A DNA stretch of 64,000 bases from Siphonodentalium dalli (taxonomy: Eukaryota; Mollusca; Scaphopoda; Gadilida; Siphonodentaliidae). The position numbers and the translations under genes were made by a program. This document shows positions 56,016 to 64,000 of this stretch, piece after piece. The notes under the pieces were generated by a model. That model had not been told where the DNA came from and ran no database searches. It worked only from the letters and a program-made list of their open reading frames with translations. The stretch spans positions 159,049,465-159,113,464 of the forward strand of contig CP136068.1 of NCBI GenBank assembly GCA_032622095.1, given 5' to 3'. Within the stretch, counting starts at the first letter, position 1; each line of letters opens with the position of its first letter.

Positions 56016-59000
56016 ATGAGTAATATAAAAGTTTTTTCTCTGAACTGCCGTGGACTTAACCAAACCGATAAACGCCGAGGCGTTTTCCATCACATCCGTA
56101 ACCTTGGTGGATCTATATATTGTTTGCAAGATACACACTTTACTAATCGCATGGAAAGGTGCATTGAAGCAGAATGGGGATGCAAAGCAATAATGGCATC
56201 ATACTCTTCGCAAGCTAGAGGTGTAGCTATTCTATTTAGAAATAACTTCGAGTATATTATTCACGAAACATACAAAGACTCTGGTGGAAATTTTATTATA
56301 CTTGATATAACCATAGACAAAATACGTTTAAGTTTGGTGAATTTATATGGGCCCAATGATGATAATCCAGCTTTTTACTCTAACCTAAAAAAACTAATTA
56401 CCCAGATTGGGAACACGCAAATAATCATGTGTGGAGACTGGAATCTTGTTCAGAAACAAGACATAGACACTTATAACTACAAACATATAAATAACCCCCA
56501 TGCCATAAATGAAGTTGTTGACCTTGCCGGCAGCCTTGAACTAGTTGACGTGTGGAGACTATTCAATAAACAAGAAAGACGTTACACGTGGAGAAGAAAA
56601 TCCCCAGTTAAAATGGCGAGGCTAGATTATTTTTTAATCTCTGAGGACCTCCTTAATCTAACTGGAGAAGGACCGGAAATTTTACCTGGGTACAAATCAG
56701 ATCATTCTATTATTTCACTCTCATTAAACGTCAGTGACATCAAAACTGGTCCAGGGTTTTGGAAATTTAATAATTCTCTTCTGTACTGTAGAGAATATGT
56801 TAATTTAGTAAAATCAATCATAGCTGAAAATAAAATTAGATATTCTTACTCCACAAATGTAACCGAAAACGAAAGCAAGATAAAATGTTCAATTGGTAAA
56901 CGACTCTTCCTCGACGCAGTGTTGCTTGATATCAGAGGCGCCACCATACGCTTTTCCGCACATCGAAAACGTGAGCGAACAAAAATCGAGAAAAATCTGA
57001 CATCAAAAAAGGAAAAAATTATTTCAGATCTTGAATCCAACATCTCTGGTGACAAACAGAAAATAATGAAAGACTTGGAAAAATTAGAAGCCGAAATTGA
57101 AGCAATGCGAAAAGAAACAATCCGCGGAACCATGGTTCGATCTCGTGCTAAATGGATAGAAGAAGGTGAAAAACCAACAAAATATTTTCTAAATTTAGAA
57201 AAACGTAACTACATATCCAAAACCCTGACCAGTCTGACAATCGCCGATGGTAGTACAATCACGAAACAAAACGATATTATGAAAGAAACCCGAAAATTTT
57301 ACCTTAATTTATACTCACATAGGTCAATGGACGATCGCGATCTAAACTCCCTTCTTAAAGATGGAAAAGTTCCTAAACTAAACCCTACGCAGGCCTCGAG
57401 TATTGAAGGACCATTAACTTTGCAAGAATTAACAGACGCGCTTAAGAACACCAAAAATAATAAAAGCCCAGGGCCATCCGGATACACCTACGAATTTTAT
57501 AAAAAAATTTGGTCTGACTTAAGTCCCCTTTTAATAGACTCGCTCAATGAATCGTTTTCGGTAGGGGAACTATCAATCACACAAAAGCAAGGTATTATAA
57601 CTTTGATTCCAAAAAAGGATAAAAATAGAAAGATGCTAAAAAACTGGCGTCCCATCTCCCTTTTGAATACATCTTACAAACTAGCCTCGTCATGTATAGC
57701 GAACAGAATAAAACGTGTGCTCTCATCTATAATCAATCCCGACCAAACTGGGTTTTTAGCTGGTAGGTATATAGGAGACAACACCCGATTAATATATGAC
57801 ATAATTCACAGGACAAAGCAAGAAAATAAATCTGGTCTACTACTCCTTATCGATTTTGAAAAAGCGTTTGACACTGTTTCCTGGTCATTTATAAGAAAAT
57901 GTCTTGACCTTTTTAATTTTGGAGATACCATAAAGAAGTGGCTATCAATTTTGTACGATAATGCCAGCTCATCTATTCTGATTAATGGTCATATTTCTCA
58001 GAGCTTTTTGTTAGGGAGAGGCTGCCGCCAGGGTGACCCAATATCACCGTATATTTTTCTCATCTGCGCAGAAGTCTTGGGGCTAATGATACGCCAAAAC
58101 AATACAATTAAAGGGATTATCCTCGGCGGTTCAGAGTACAAAATAACACAATATGCGGACGACACGACGCTCATTCTTGATGGTTCTGAAAAAAGTCTAC
58201 GTGAATCGTACTTAACACTTGACGAATTTGCTCGGGTATCGGGTCTGCGCATAAATCCTGAAAAATGTCAATCAGCATGGATAGGGATAGGGTCACCAAA
58301 TAAAATACGGCATGTTCTTATAGATTTAAACCTGTCCACTGTAAACACTTTCAATTTTCTAGGTATACACTTCGACACTGATTTAACAAACATGAATATA
58401 AACTACAATTATAAACTCGAAGATATAGAAAAGACCACAAAAATTTGGAAACACAGACTCCTGACCCCTTTAGGTAGAATAACCGTTGTCCAATCCCTCA
58501 TCTTACCGAAATTGACACACCTATTTATAACTCTACCAAGTCCAGGTACAACTTTTTTTAAAGCCCTAAATACCTGTTTATATAATTTCATTTGGAATTC
58601 CAAACGCGATCGAATAAAAAGAAAACAATTATGTGCCGATCATATGCACGGAGGTTTGAAGATGATTAATGTTGAAAACTTTGATAATGCCATGAAAATT
58701 ACCTGGATACGACGCTTGGTTTGCAAACAATCAAAATGGGCTTCATTGTGTAACACTACATCTTTCTTAAACGACCAACTATTTCTCACGTACCATTCAA
58801 GTTATATTGCAAAGCAAACAAACAAGTTCGCAAATCCATTCTGGAGAGATGTTTTCGGTGCATGGTGTAAATTTATGCGATTAAATAATTCAAATAATAC
58901 TATTATGGCTTCGACTATCTGGAATAATCCGAACATAAAAATTGGAGGTTCATCAATCAACTTTAAATCGTGGAGAGATGCGGGAATATATTTTATAAAC

Positions 59001-59798
59001 GATTTATTCCAATCAGATTATACATTCCATACCCCACACACATTATATGCAAATTTCAACATCCGCGTCGATTTCATAACTATCAGCAACATAAAACGTC
59101 AGATTATGTCAATGGCAAGTTCTCTTAATCAACCATTAATCCGTATACCCTGCCCATACCTACCTAATAATCTTACTGCGATACTCCGTGACAAAAAGGG
59201 CGGACAATTATTTTATAAAGTGCTAGAAAGTGAGAAAATTATGCCAAATTCATGTCAAAAATGGGAATCCGAAATTTCCGAGAAGATAGAAAATTGGGAA
59301 GAATATTTGAGCATGCCCTTTAAAACGACAACCGATACGAAATTACAGTGGCTCCAATTCAGAATAAACACGCGAATTATCGGTACCAATAAATTTCTGA
59401 AGTTGGCTAACCTTCGAGTCGACGACTTCTGCAATCGGTGTCAAAATTTACAGGAAACAATTTCTCATATCTTTTGGGACTGTCCCCATGTACAAACCTT
59501 TATAAAGGAAATTGAAATATGGAAGGAAAACAACCAGTTTCCCATTGATCTAACAAAGAAGAATATTATTATCGGTATAGATCACGAATACAGAAAGTCA
59601 ATAAGCAACCTCTTCCTGTTAGTGATGAAACAGTATATATACAGGACAAAATTCACGCCAACACAACTGTCGCTTTGCTCATTCCTTTGCGATCTTCAAT
59701 TTAGGTATGAATGCGAGAGATACAATGCAAAATGTAACATGAATTATGACTTCGATAACCAGTGGATGACACTTCGAAATGCCTTAAAAATAAAATAA
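56016..59798 (+). CDS. LINE ORF2: endonuclease-reverse transcriptase (1260 aa)
   Basis: This is the replication protein of a non-LTR retrotransposon: it nicks target DNA and copies the element RNA from the nick. Domains in order: an apurinic-type endonuclease/exonuclease/phosphatase fold (residues 1-240) with N10 (LNCRG), QDTH at 38-41 (Asp where many LINEs have Glu), YGPN at 111, GDWN at 140, LDYF at 203 and SDH at 228-230; a coiled, charged linker (about 310-400); reverse transcriptase (about 470-780) with SPGPSG, NWRPISLLN, FEKAFD (614-619), GCRQGDPISP and the catalytic YADD (713-716); a maturase-like thumb; and a C-terminal CNRC..H...C zinc knuckle (1139-1156). The architecture and the LQDTH/KSPGPSG wording suggest the Tx1/L1 group. 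No stop or frameshift is seen, so the insertion is young and could be active apart from its missing ORF1. Confidence 0.95.
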   Translation: MSNIKVFSLNCRGLNQTDKRRGVFHHIRNLGGSIYCLQDTHFTNRMERCIEAEWGCKAIMASYSSQARGVAILFRNNFEYIIHETYKDSGGNFIILDITIDKIRLSLVNLYGPNDDNPAFYSNLKKLITQIGNTQIIMCGDWNLVQKQDIDTYNYKHINNPHAINEVVDLAGSLELVDVWRLFNKQERRYTWRRKSPVKMARLDYFLISEDLLNLTGEGPEILPGYKSDHSIISLSLNVSDIKTGPGFWKFNNSLLYCREYVNLVKSIIAENKIRYSYSTNVTENESKIKCSIGKRLFLDAVLLDIRGATIRFSAHRKRERTKIEKNLTSKKEKIISDLESNISGDKQKIMKDLEKLEAEIEAMRKETIRGTMVRSRAKWIEEGEKPTKYFLNLEKRNYISKTLTSLTIADGSTITKQNDIMKETRKFYLNLYSHRSMDDRDLNSLLKDGKVPKLNPTQASSIEGPLTLQELTDALKNTKNNKSPGPSGYTYEFYKKIWSDLSPLLIDSLNESFSVGELSITQKQGIITLIPKKDKNRKMLKNWRPISLLNTSYKLASSCIANRIKRVLSSIINPDQTGFLAGRYIGDNTRLIYDIIHRTKQENKSGLLLLIDFEKAFDTVSWSFIRKCLDLFNFGDTIKKWLSILYDNASSSILINGHISQSFLLGRGCRQGDPISPYIFLICAEVLGLMIRQNNTIKGIILGGSEYKITQYADDTTLILDGSEKSLRESYLTLDEFARVSGLRINPEKCQSAWIGIGSPNKIRHVLIDLNLSTVNTFNFLGIHFDTDLTNMNINYNYKLEDIEKTTKIWKHRLLTPLGRITVVQSLILPKLTHLFITLPSPGTTFFKALNTCLYNFIWNSKRDRIKRKQLCADHMHGGLKMINVENFDNAMKITWIRRLVCKQSKWASLCNTTSFLNDQLFLTYHSSYIAKQTNKFANPFWRDVFGAWCKFMRLNNSNNTIMASTIWNNPNIKIGGSSINFKSWRDAGIYFINDLFQSDYTFHTPHTLYANFNIRVDFITISNIKRQIMSMASSLNQPLIRIPCPYLPNNLTAILRDKKGGQLFYKVLESEKIMPNSCQKWESEISEKIENWEEYLSMPFKTTTDTKLQWLQFRINTRIIGTNKFLKLANLRVDDFCNRCQNLQETISHIFWDCPHVQTFIKEIEIWKENNQFPIDLTKKNIIIGIDHEYRKSISNLFLLVMKQYIYRTKFTPTQLSLCSFLCDLQFRYECERYNAKCNMNYDFDNQWMTLRNALKIK

Positions 59799-60594
59799 TA
59801 GACTGAAACCCCAATATTTGCAGACTCAAAAATACACCCGACATAAACAGTGACTCTGAATATAGCACACAACAAAATGAATTATACCCGGTACCCGAGC
59901 GAAAGAAATCTATCCAATTTAGTGTTACACTGATCATTATAATTTGACCAATCATATTCTACGATAACTGCAATAGATACACCTGTTTTATTAAACACAT
60001 CACAACACTGTCCGAAAAGCAAAAACAGCGAGCGTTGTGTATTTTCCAGATAGCTGTCGAACCAATATTTACAATACAGTTTCAATATGGTTAATTTATT
60101 AATTATACTGTTTATGGTAAACTCTGAACATAAAATAATTAAAGTTACACATATTGTTTGGAACTTTGATTCTGCAAACCTGATATACTTACTACACACC
60201 ATCAAACACTTTAGCTGCTTTAGTACGGGATTTTGAATGTTATTCTGATGGAAACAAAATAGTCTATTGTTTTATCACCATTATTTTAGCTAAAGAAAGC
60301 AAATTTTCGGTCAAATATATTTCAAGGAAGAAACTAATATCACTGCTTCGTCTTGCTGTTAAGTTGAACGGTGCCTAAAGAAAGATATAGTCCCAACACA
60401 ATATGTGCCTTTAAATATTTCCGAAAGTCATGTCACTAGTACGAAAGTAGGCCAGGTCATGGCAGAGTCCGCTCTTCCATGTCCTGGATTGAGAGCATGA
60501 GCGAGTGCGTGTATTATGTCTTTTCTCTTGTGTTATTCTTTGTTCACAATAAAAAATTAAAAAAAAAGGAAAAAAAAGAAGAAAAAAAAAAGAA
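59799..60594 (+). other. LINE 3' untranslated region and A-rich tail
   Basis: The non-coding tail of the LINE has an aataaa-like run at 60548-60555 just before the A-rich end. The minus-strand frames here (59701-60205) are not genes. Confidence 0.75.
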
Positions 60595-60714
60595 AAGATT
60601 TCTTACTTAGTCAAGGAAAGATGATGGGAGTTTTATAGTAATACCTAACGTGAAGTGACATTTCTAAGGTGTTTGAGAGGGTCACGTGGAGGGTCGACTA
60701 GCGAGAGTCGTCTG

Positions 60715-61196
60715 TGTGCGCTCAGTACTCACTGCTGGTCCCCATTATAACCGAAAAGAACCCAGACCTCCGACCAGACATGTGTGTTGATAAGATATAA
60801 AAGTCAACACTTGCAATACATCTGGGTTGATGAAACTAACTTGCATTTTGGGGTTGTAGTTAAAACTGTATATTGTGACTCGCCTACCATTTTGGTTTCT
60901 GAGCTACTGTGCACACAGGCCGCGCTATGCTGATAACGGGCGAGTTTTTGTCGCATTGGCATTTTGTTCTATTTGTCACACAACGAGCGACATGATATAA
61001 CTGCAGCTTAATTAAGTGAACCTCAGCTCAAGTGGGAAGATACAATAAAGCATGTGTCAAAACTATTGACCAGTCACAGATATGTCATAAATACGGTCGC
61101 TAGCCGGGGCATCGCGTAACGAATGTGAACAGTACCTGAAATTACTTTTTCATAAAATATTCCACCATGAATTCTTCAAATACATGTATTCACCAA
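60715..61196. other. Gene 2 intron, nothing recognised
   Basis: This is unique sequence between the right MITE arm and the duplicated receptor splice junction. Confidence 0.5.
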
Positions 61197-61200
61197 ATAA

Positions 61201-61237
61201 ACCTACCGAAAGGCTGATAGCGTTCCTGACTCAGCTG
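61201..61237 (-). pseudogene. Copy of the gene 2 TM2 exon end and its donor
   Basis: On the minus strand, ccagctgagtcaggaacgct, atcagcctttcg, then gtaggtttattt repeats the working junction ccagctcagtcgggaacgct, attagctatcg, then gtaggtatattt 64 bp upstream. It is a 64-bp tandem duplication covering about 31 exonic bases plus the 5' splice site. Confidence 0.88.
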
Positions 61238-61270
61238 GTATACATGTATGTGTCCATCAAATATACCTAC

Positions 61271-61563
61271 CGATAGCTAATAGCGTTCCCGACTGAGCTG
61301 GTAGCATTGAGTTCACAGAATTGTTCATGAACACGAAAGCGAGGAACACTGTGATGATGTACCCCATGCGTTCTCCGGAGCTCGGTGGTAGGTAGAAGAC
61401 GAGTGGTCCGAGGTGCGCTGCGATCATAGCTGGTAAAACATTGGCGACGAGGAAGGAGAGTGGCTGTCTGGTTAATGTGAATGGCAGGACTGCATAGGAT
61501 ATATTTCCGAGCTGACTACTGGTGATTGTGTCTCCTGTGTCAAGAATCCAGTCCATGTTTTTG
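61271..61563 (-). CDS. Gene 2 exon: nicotinic receptor-like pre-TM1, TM1 and TM2
   Basis: The exon follows tatcctttttatcccaag (phase 2) and ends before gtaggt (phase 1). It encodes NMDWILDTG (the E/DW strand before TM1), YAVLPFTLTRQP, LSFLVANVLPAMIAAHLGPL, VFYLP (TM1) and SSGERMGYIITVFLAFVFMN, NSVNSMLPAQ (TM2). TM1-TM2 of nicotinic subunits normally read FTL..RRPLFY...P, FYLP.DSGEK..L.ITVLL. The pore shows Glu at -1', Arg at 0', Thr at 6' and Leu at 9', which by family rules suggests a cation channel; 13' is Phe and 20' Ser, which is atypical. The ligand-binding domain exons must lie right of the window. A second acceptor (gacacag ending 15 codons later) would remove the pre-TM1 strand and is less likely. 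Confidence 0.88.
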
Positions 61564-63349
61564 CTTGGGATAAAAAGGATACACTAGCATGCTTACACAA
61601 AAAACAAACAGTAAACGTGTGACGCATGGGTATACACACGATATGCATAACCACTACATTAATAATATGCCATAATCATGTCAAGTTTTGTTTTGTAAGT
61701 TTTAAGTTCACTTTGCTATACCGTATAACACATTGGTTATGTGAAGTCTGCATGTCATACTTATACGGCGACTTCGTAAAAGCTTTTGTCGCCGTCCGCA
61801 TCGAACATACAGCGAAATTTGTCGTGACTATATTCGCACATCAACGTTAGATATTAAGTCGTAAGTTACATCGGTGAACCTGACGATATTACTGTGTAGG
61901 AACATACGCATAATTATATAGTAAACATTATCCGGTATATAAATACGATTATGTGTCACCCGACATAGCATTATCCGATATATATACTGCGGGCATTATT
62001 TACCATTTATAAATACTTAAGTGTGTACGGTATAGCCCATCGAGCGCACCATTAGTTATATAATTCTTAATACTGAACTGACAACGGACATATCGTGACG
62101 ATTATATTGACGAAATAACGGATATATTCAGAAATTAAACACAATATACAAAATAATTTTAAAAAAGCGACTCCTTTAAAGAGATTTATTTTCCGATGAA
62201 ATTTAAATTGACTAAATAACGGAGATATTCAAAACTGAAAACAATAAAATAAAAAAAAAAAACATTTGTTAATGCGCGTTTTTTCTCTCTCGAAGTAGTT
62301 ATTTTCAAGAATGACCCAAACCTGCCCATGACCACCCACCCAATAGGTGAACTTTGACTTACATACGGCCAAAGTTCGTAATTTGTGTTGTTGTAAATTG
62401 TTTCAGAGAACTCCGTTATTTCGTCGAAAATACGTTCTATATTGTCATTTTTTGGTTATAACCTCTGATAATGCTATGCGGATCGGGTGTTCGTGTACCT
62501 TAAAATTATACAGTTAACATTATCCGGTATATAAAGAAGATTTATATATCTTAGTTTAGCCGCAATTATATAGTAAACATTGTCCGGTATATAAGGACGA
62601 TTTGTGCTGTAATGTTAAAGTGAACATTATCTGGTATATAAAGATATTTTTTGTACCTTGTTTTAGTAAACACTGTCTGGTATATACAAAGATGATTAGT
62701 AGTAGTAGCATATTTACTGCGCCATGAATATATAGGTTAAATTACAAATTAGGATATAGTTATACATATGATATGGTAACAGAGGATTGGAGTAAAAGTT
62801 ATGCAAGTTATTGATGATCCTCTCCCTGTGTTCATAAGCGCTCATGAGAATATAATAAAGAGATGATAGTGTTGATAAGAAAGGATATACCAGGTTTAAG
62901 TGCTTAAATATGTATACATGGGTTCTGACATCAAACTATAAAGAAAAGGGTAAGATCCAGGTTAATGCGATGTTACATTATTCTCCGGTGAAATGGTAGT
63001 TGGTCAAATGCATTTGTGAAATATGTTGCATGCCTTACACTAGACATCAATTGTTATTAAGGTAAATTTCCGCACAATAGGTCCGGAGCCATGGATACAC
63101 CCTTAAGTGCATTATGGCGATGTGTTGCTGCAATGGCATCAGCACAAGGTGTCGCATACATATAGTAACTTCGTTGTAAAAAGTACTGCGCTCGTGTTGG
63201 GCCTCAGTTGAAACGACCAGTTGTCGAAATTTAAGATTGTACTATTTCAAATAAACGACTATTTAATTCATTGCTCATCTTCGGTATACCGAATAACAGG
63301 TCGATCACAGAAGTAACATGGATATCCGATCTAGTAAATTTTCCCAACA
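61564..63349. other. Gene 2 upstream intron, no exon recognised
   Basis: From 61880 to 62700 the phrase tatagtaaacattatccggt followed by atataaa recurs about six times at irregular spacing, suggesting a decayed repeat. I found no ligand-binding-domain exon (no Cys-loop motif C..DVT.FPFD..C-like reading) on the minus strand. Confidence 0.5.
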
Positions 63350-64000
63350 TCAATTGCCTAGCTTGGTTGTATAATGAACACTGAACAAATAATGATATGC
63401 GTCTTCACAATGATGACCGCATGGGCATAATAAGTTGTCGGCAATATGAGTCCGTTGTTTATCGAAATTTAGGTCACCACAATTATTTCGTAATCTACAT
63501 TGTAATACGTTCAATTTTCGTTGTCCTGTCTTATAGTATTGTGGTTGTTTCGGAATATCTACTGTAGCTCTACAAGGAGTATACATTTTGGTAAGCACGG
63601 TGGTTTTATTGAGTTCGCTCTGTACGCTCGTGGTGCCAGTGTTCCATTCCGAGATCATAGACGGAACAAAGGAGGATATCATGTGTGCACTTCTATTATT
63701 GTCATGTCTCAACCATAAAGGGTTTCTAAGTGGGTAATCGGTCAGTTCACCAGATGTTTTAGGTATCAAAGGTGTTAGGTATCTTGGAGTTTTTCCATCA
63801 ATTGTTTTATGCCATATACGTAATTTGTGCATTTTTCGTCTTTCTTTGAGCTTGGTCCAACCAGTTTCTATCAACACCCTGTCAGACGAGGCTGATCGTG
63901 TAAGGCCAGTAACAATGAGCCCGGTCTCGATCTGTAATCGCTCTAATTTATCCAAAAGATTGTCAGTAGCATTGCTCCAGAGTACATCACCATATTCCAT
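63350..64000 (-). mobile_element. Truncated LINE, C-terminal end of reverse transcriptase ORF
   Basis: The open frame enters from the right edge and reads MEYGDVLWSN, KLERLQIETGLIVTGLTRSA, GWTKLKERRKMHKLRIWHKT, then PRYLTPLIP and a Cys-rich end NLLCPCGHHCEDAYHYLFSV. The wording (leYG..vW...L..lQ...r.vTG, GW..L..RR..h.l...yK...g..P.YL..l.P, CPCG...ED..HYLF.C) is the carboxy end of CR1/Jockey-type LINE polyproteins. The last HYLFSC Cys is Val, and the frame stops soon after, earlier than the family usually does. It is a different clade from the LINE at 54270-60594. It lies in sense orientation with the receptor gene. Confidence 0.8.

Larger units (their letters stand above)
54270..60594 (+). 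mobile_element. Tx1/L1-like LINE, near full length (6.3 kb)
   Basis: The element is bounded by a 14-bp target duplication, aagatttcttactt, at 54256-54269 and 60595-60608, and ends in an A-rich tail (60551-60594). It contains one intact large ORF at 56016-59798. The 1.75 kb before it has no long ORF1; short frames at 54477-54761 and 55531-55767 show no gag or zinc-knuckle motif, so ORF1 is missing or decayed. It lies antisense to the receptor gene in whose intron it sits. Confidence 0.88.
54096..60714. mobile_element. Palindromic MITE split by the LINE
   Basis: The left arm (54096-54215, cagacgactctcgctagtcg ... aactaagtaagaaat) is mirrored by 60601-60714 (tcttacttagtcaaggaaag ... cgagagtcgtctg). 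The centre (54216-54269) is itself a hairpin (agacaac ... gttgtct). Without the LINE and one copy of its target duplication, this is a continuous foldback element of about 280 bp. The flanking MITE target duplication was not identified. Confidence 0.85.
51531..61270 (-). other. Intron of gene 2 (9.74 kb), TE- and satellite-filled
   Basis: The intron between the TM2 and TM3 exons is bounded on the minus strand by gtaggt (61270-61265) and tttcttgcag (51540-51531). It holds a GATTAATC minisatellite, a 31-bp satellite, a palindromic MITE split by a 6.3-kb LINE in the opposite orientation, and a 64-bp copy of the exon/donor junction at its 5' end. Confidence 0.85.

Overview
This is eukaryotic, AT-rich, repeat-dense animal DNA with split genes and GT-AG introns. 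A lophotrochozoan, most likely a mollusc, fits best. That is an inference from three things: a secreted chitin-binding + MAM + C-type lectin protein, a divergent nicotinic-type Cys-loop receptor, and TTAGGG-like arrays beside many TTAA-flanked MITEs, a Helitron and a Tx1/L1-like LINE. There are no bacterial operons and no CRISPR arrays.

Two genes can be built exon by exon. Gene 1 (+ strand, runs in from the left edge, stop at 22426-22428) has seven visible exons: CBM14 (362-667), MAM (5171-5338, 10679-10845, 12013-12123, 14481-14604) and a C-type lectin domain (18782 or 18806 to 19009, and 22181-22428). All intron phases match (1,1,0,0,1,1), giving about 440 residues. The likely product is a secreted chitin- and glycan-binding protein of cuticle, shell, mucus or immune type. 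Gene 2 (- strand, runs in from the right) has the last two exons of a nicotinic acetylcholine receptor-like subunit: TM1-TM2 at 61563-61271 and TM3-loop-TM4 with the stop at 51530-51082. They join in phase 1 across a 9.7 kb intron.

Layout: 1-22.5 kb is gene 1 with introns full of minisatellites and MITEs. 23.5-25.2 kb is a MITE cluster. 25.5-28.5 kb is a 1.5 kb tandem duplication holding decayed exon-like pieces. 28.6-33.8 kb is a non-autonomous Helitron with an internal 2.39 kb tandem duplication. 34.2-40.9 kb is a degenerate telomere-like array with 42- and 84-bp higher-order units. 41.6-51 kb is further satellites, MITEs and a zinc-finger relic. 51-61.6 kb is gene 2, whose intron holds a 6.3 kb LINE (intact 1260-residue ORF2) inserted in one arm of a palindromic MITE. 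63.35-64 kb is a second, truncated LINE.

The most unusual feature is that several tandem repeats in gene 1 are copies of the exon-intron junctions they sit beside. The 80/81-bp satellite filling intron 1 carries the 3' splice site plus the first MAM codons. A 55-bp array copies the 5' junction of the same exon. A 36-bp array copies the 5' junction of the first lectin exon. Copies of the last MAM exon lie in the next intron, and the last 52 bp of the gene are duplicated. A 64-bp duplication of the gene 2 5' splice junction shows the same thing in an unrelated gene. These arrays supply dozens of decoy splice sites, and at least one upstream acceptor (5090) would add 27 in-frame residues.
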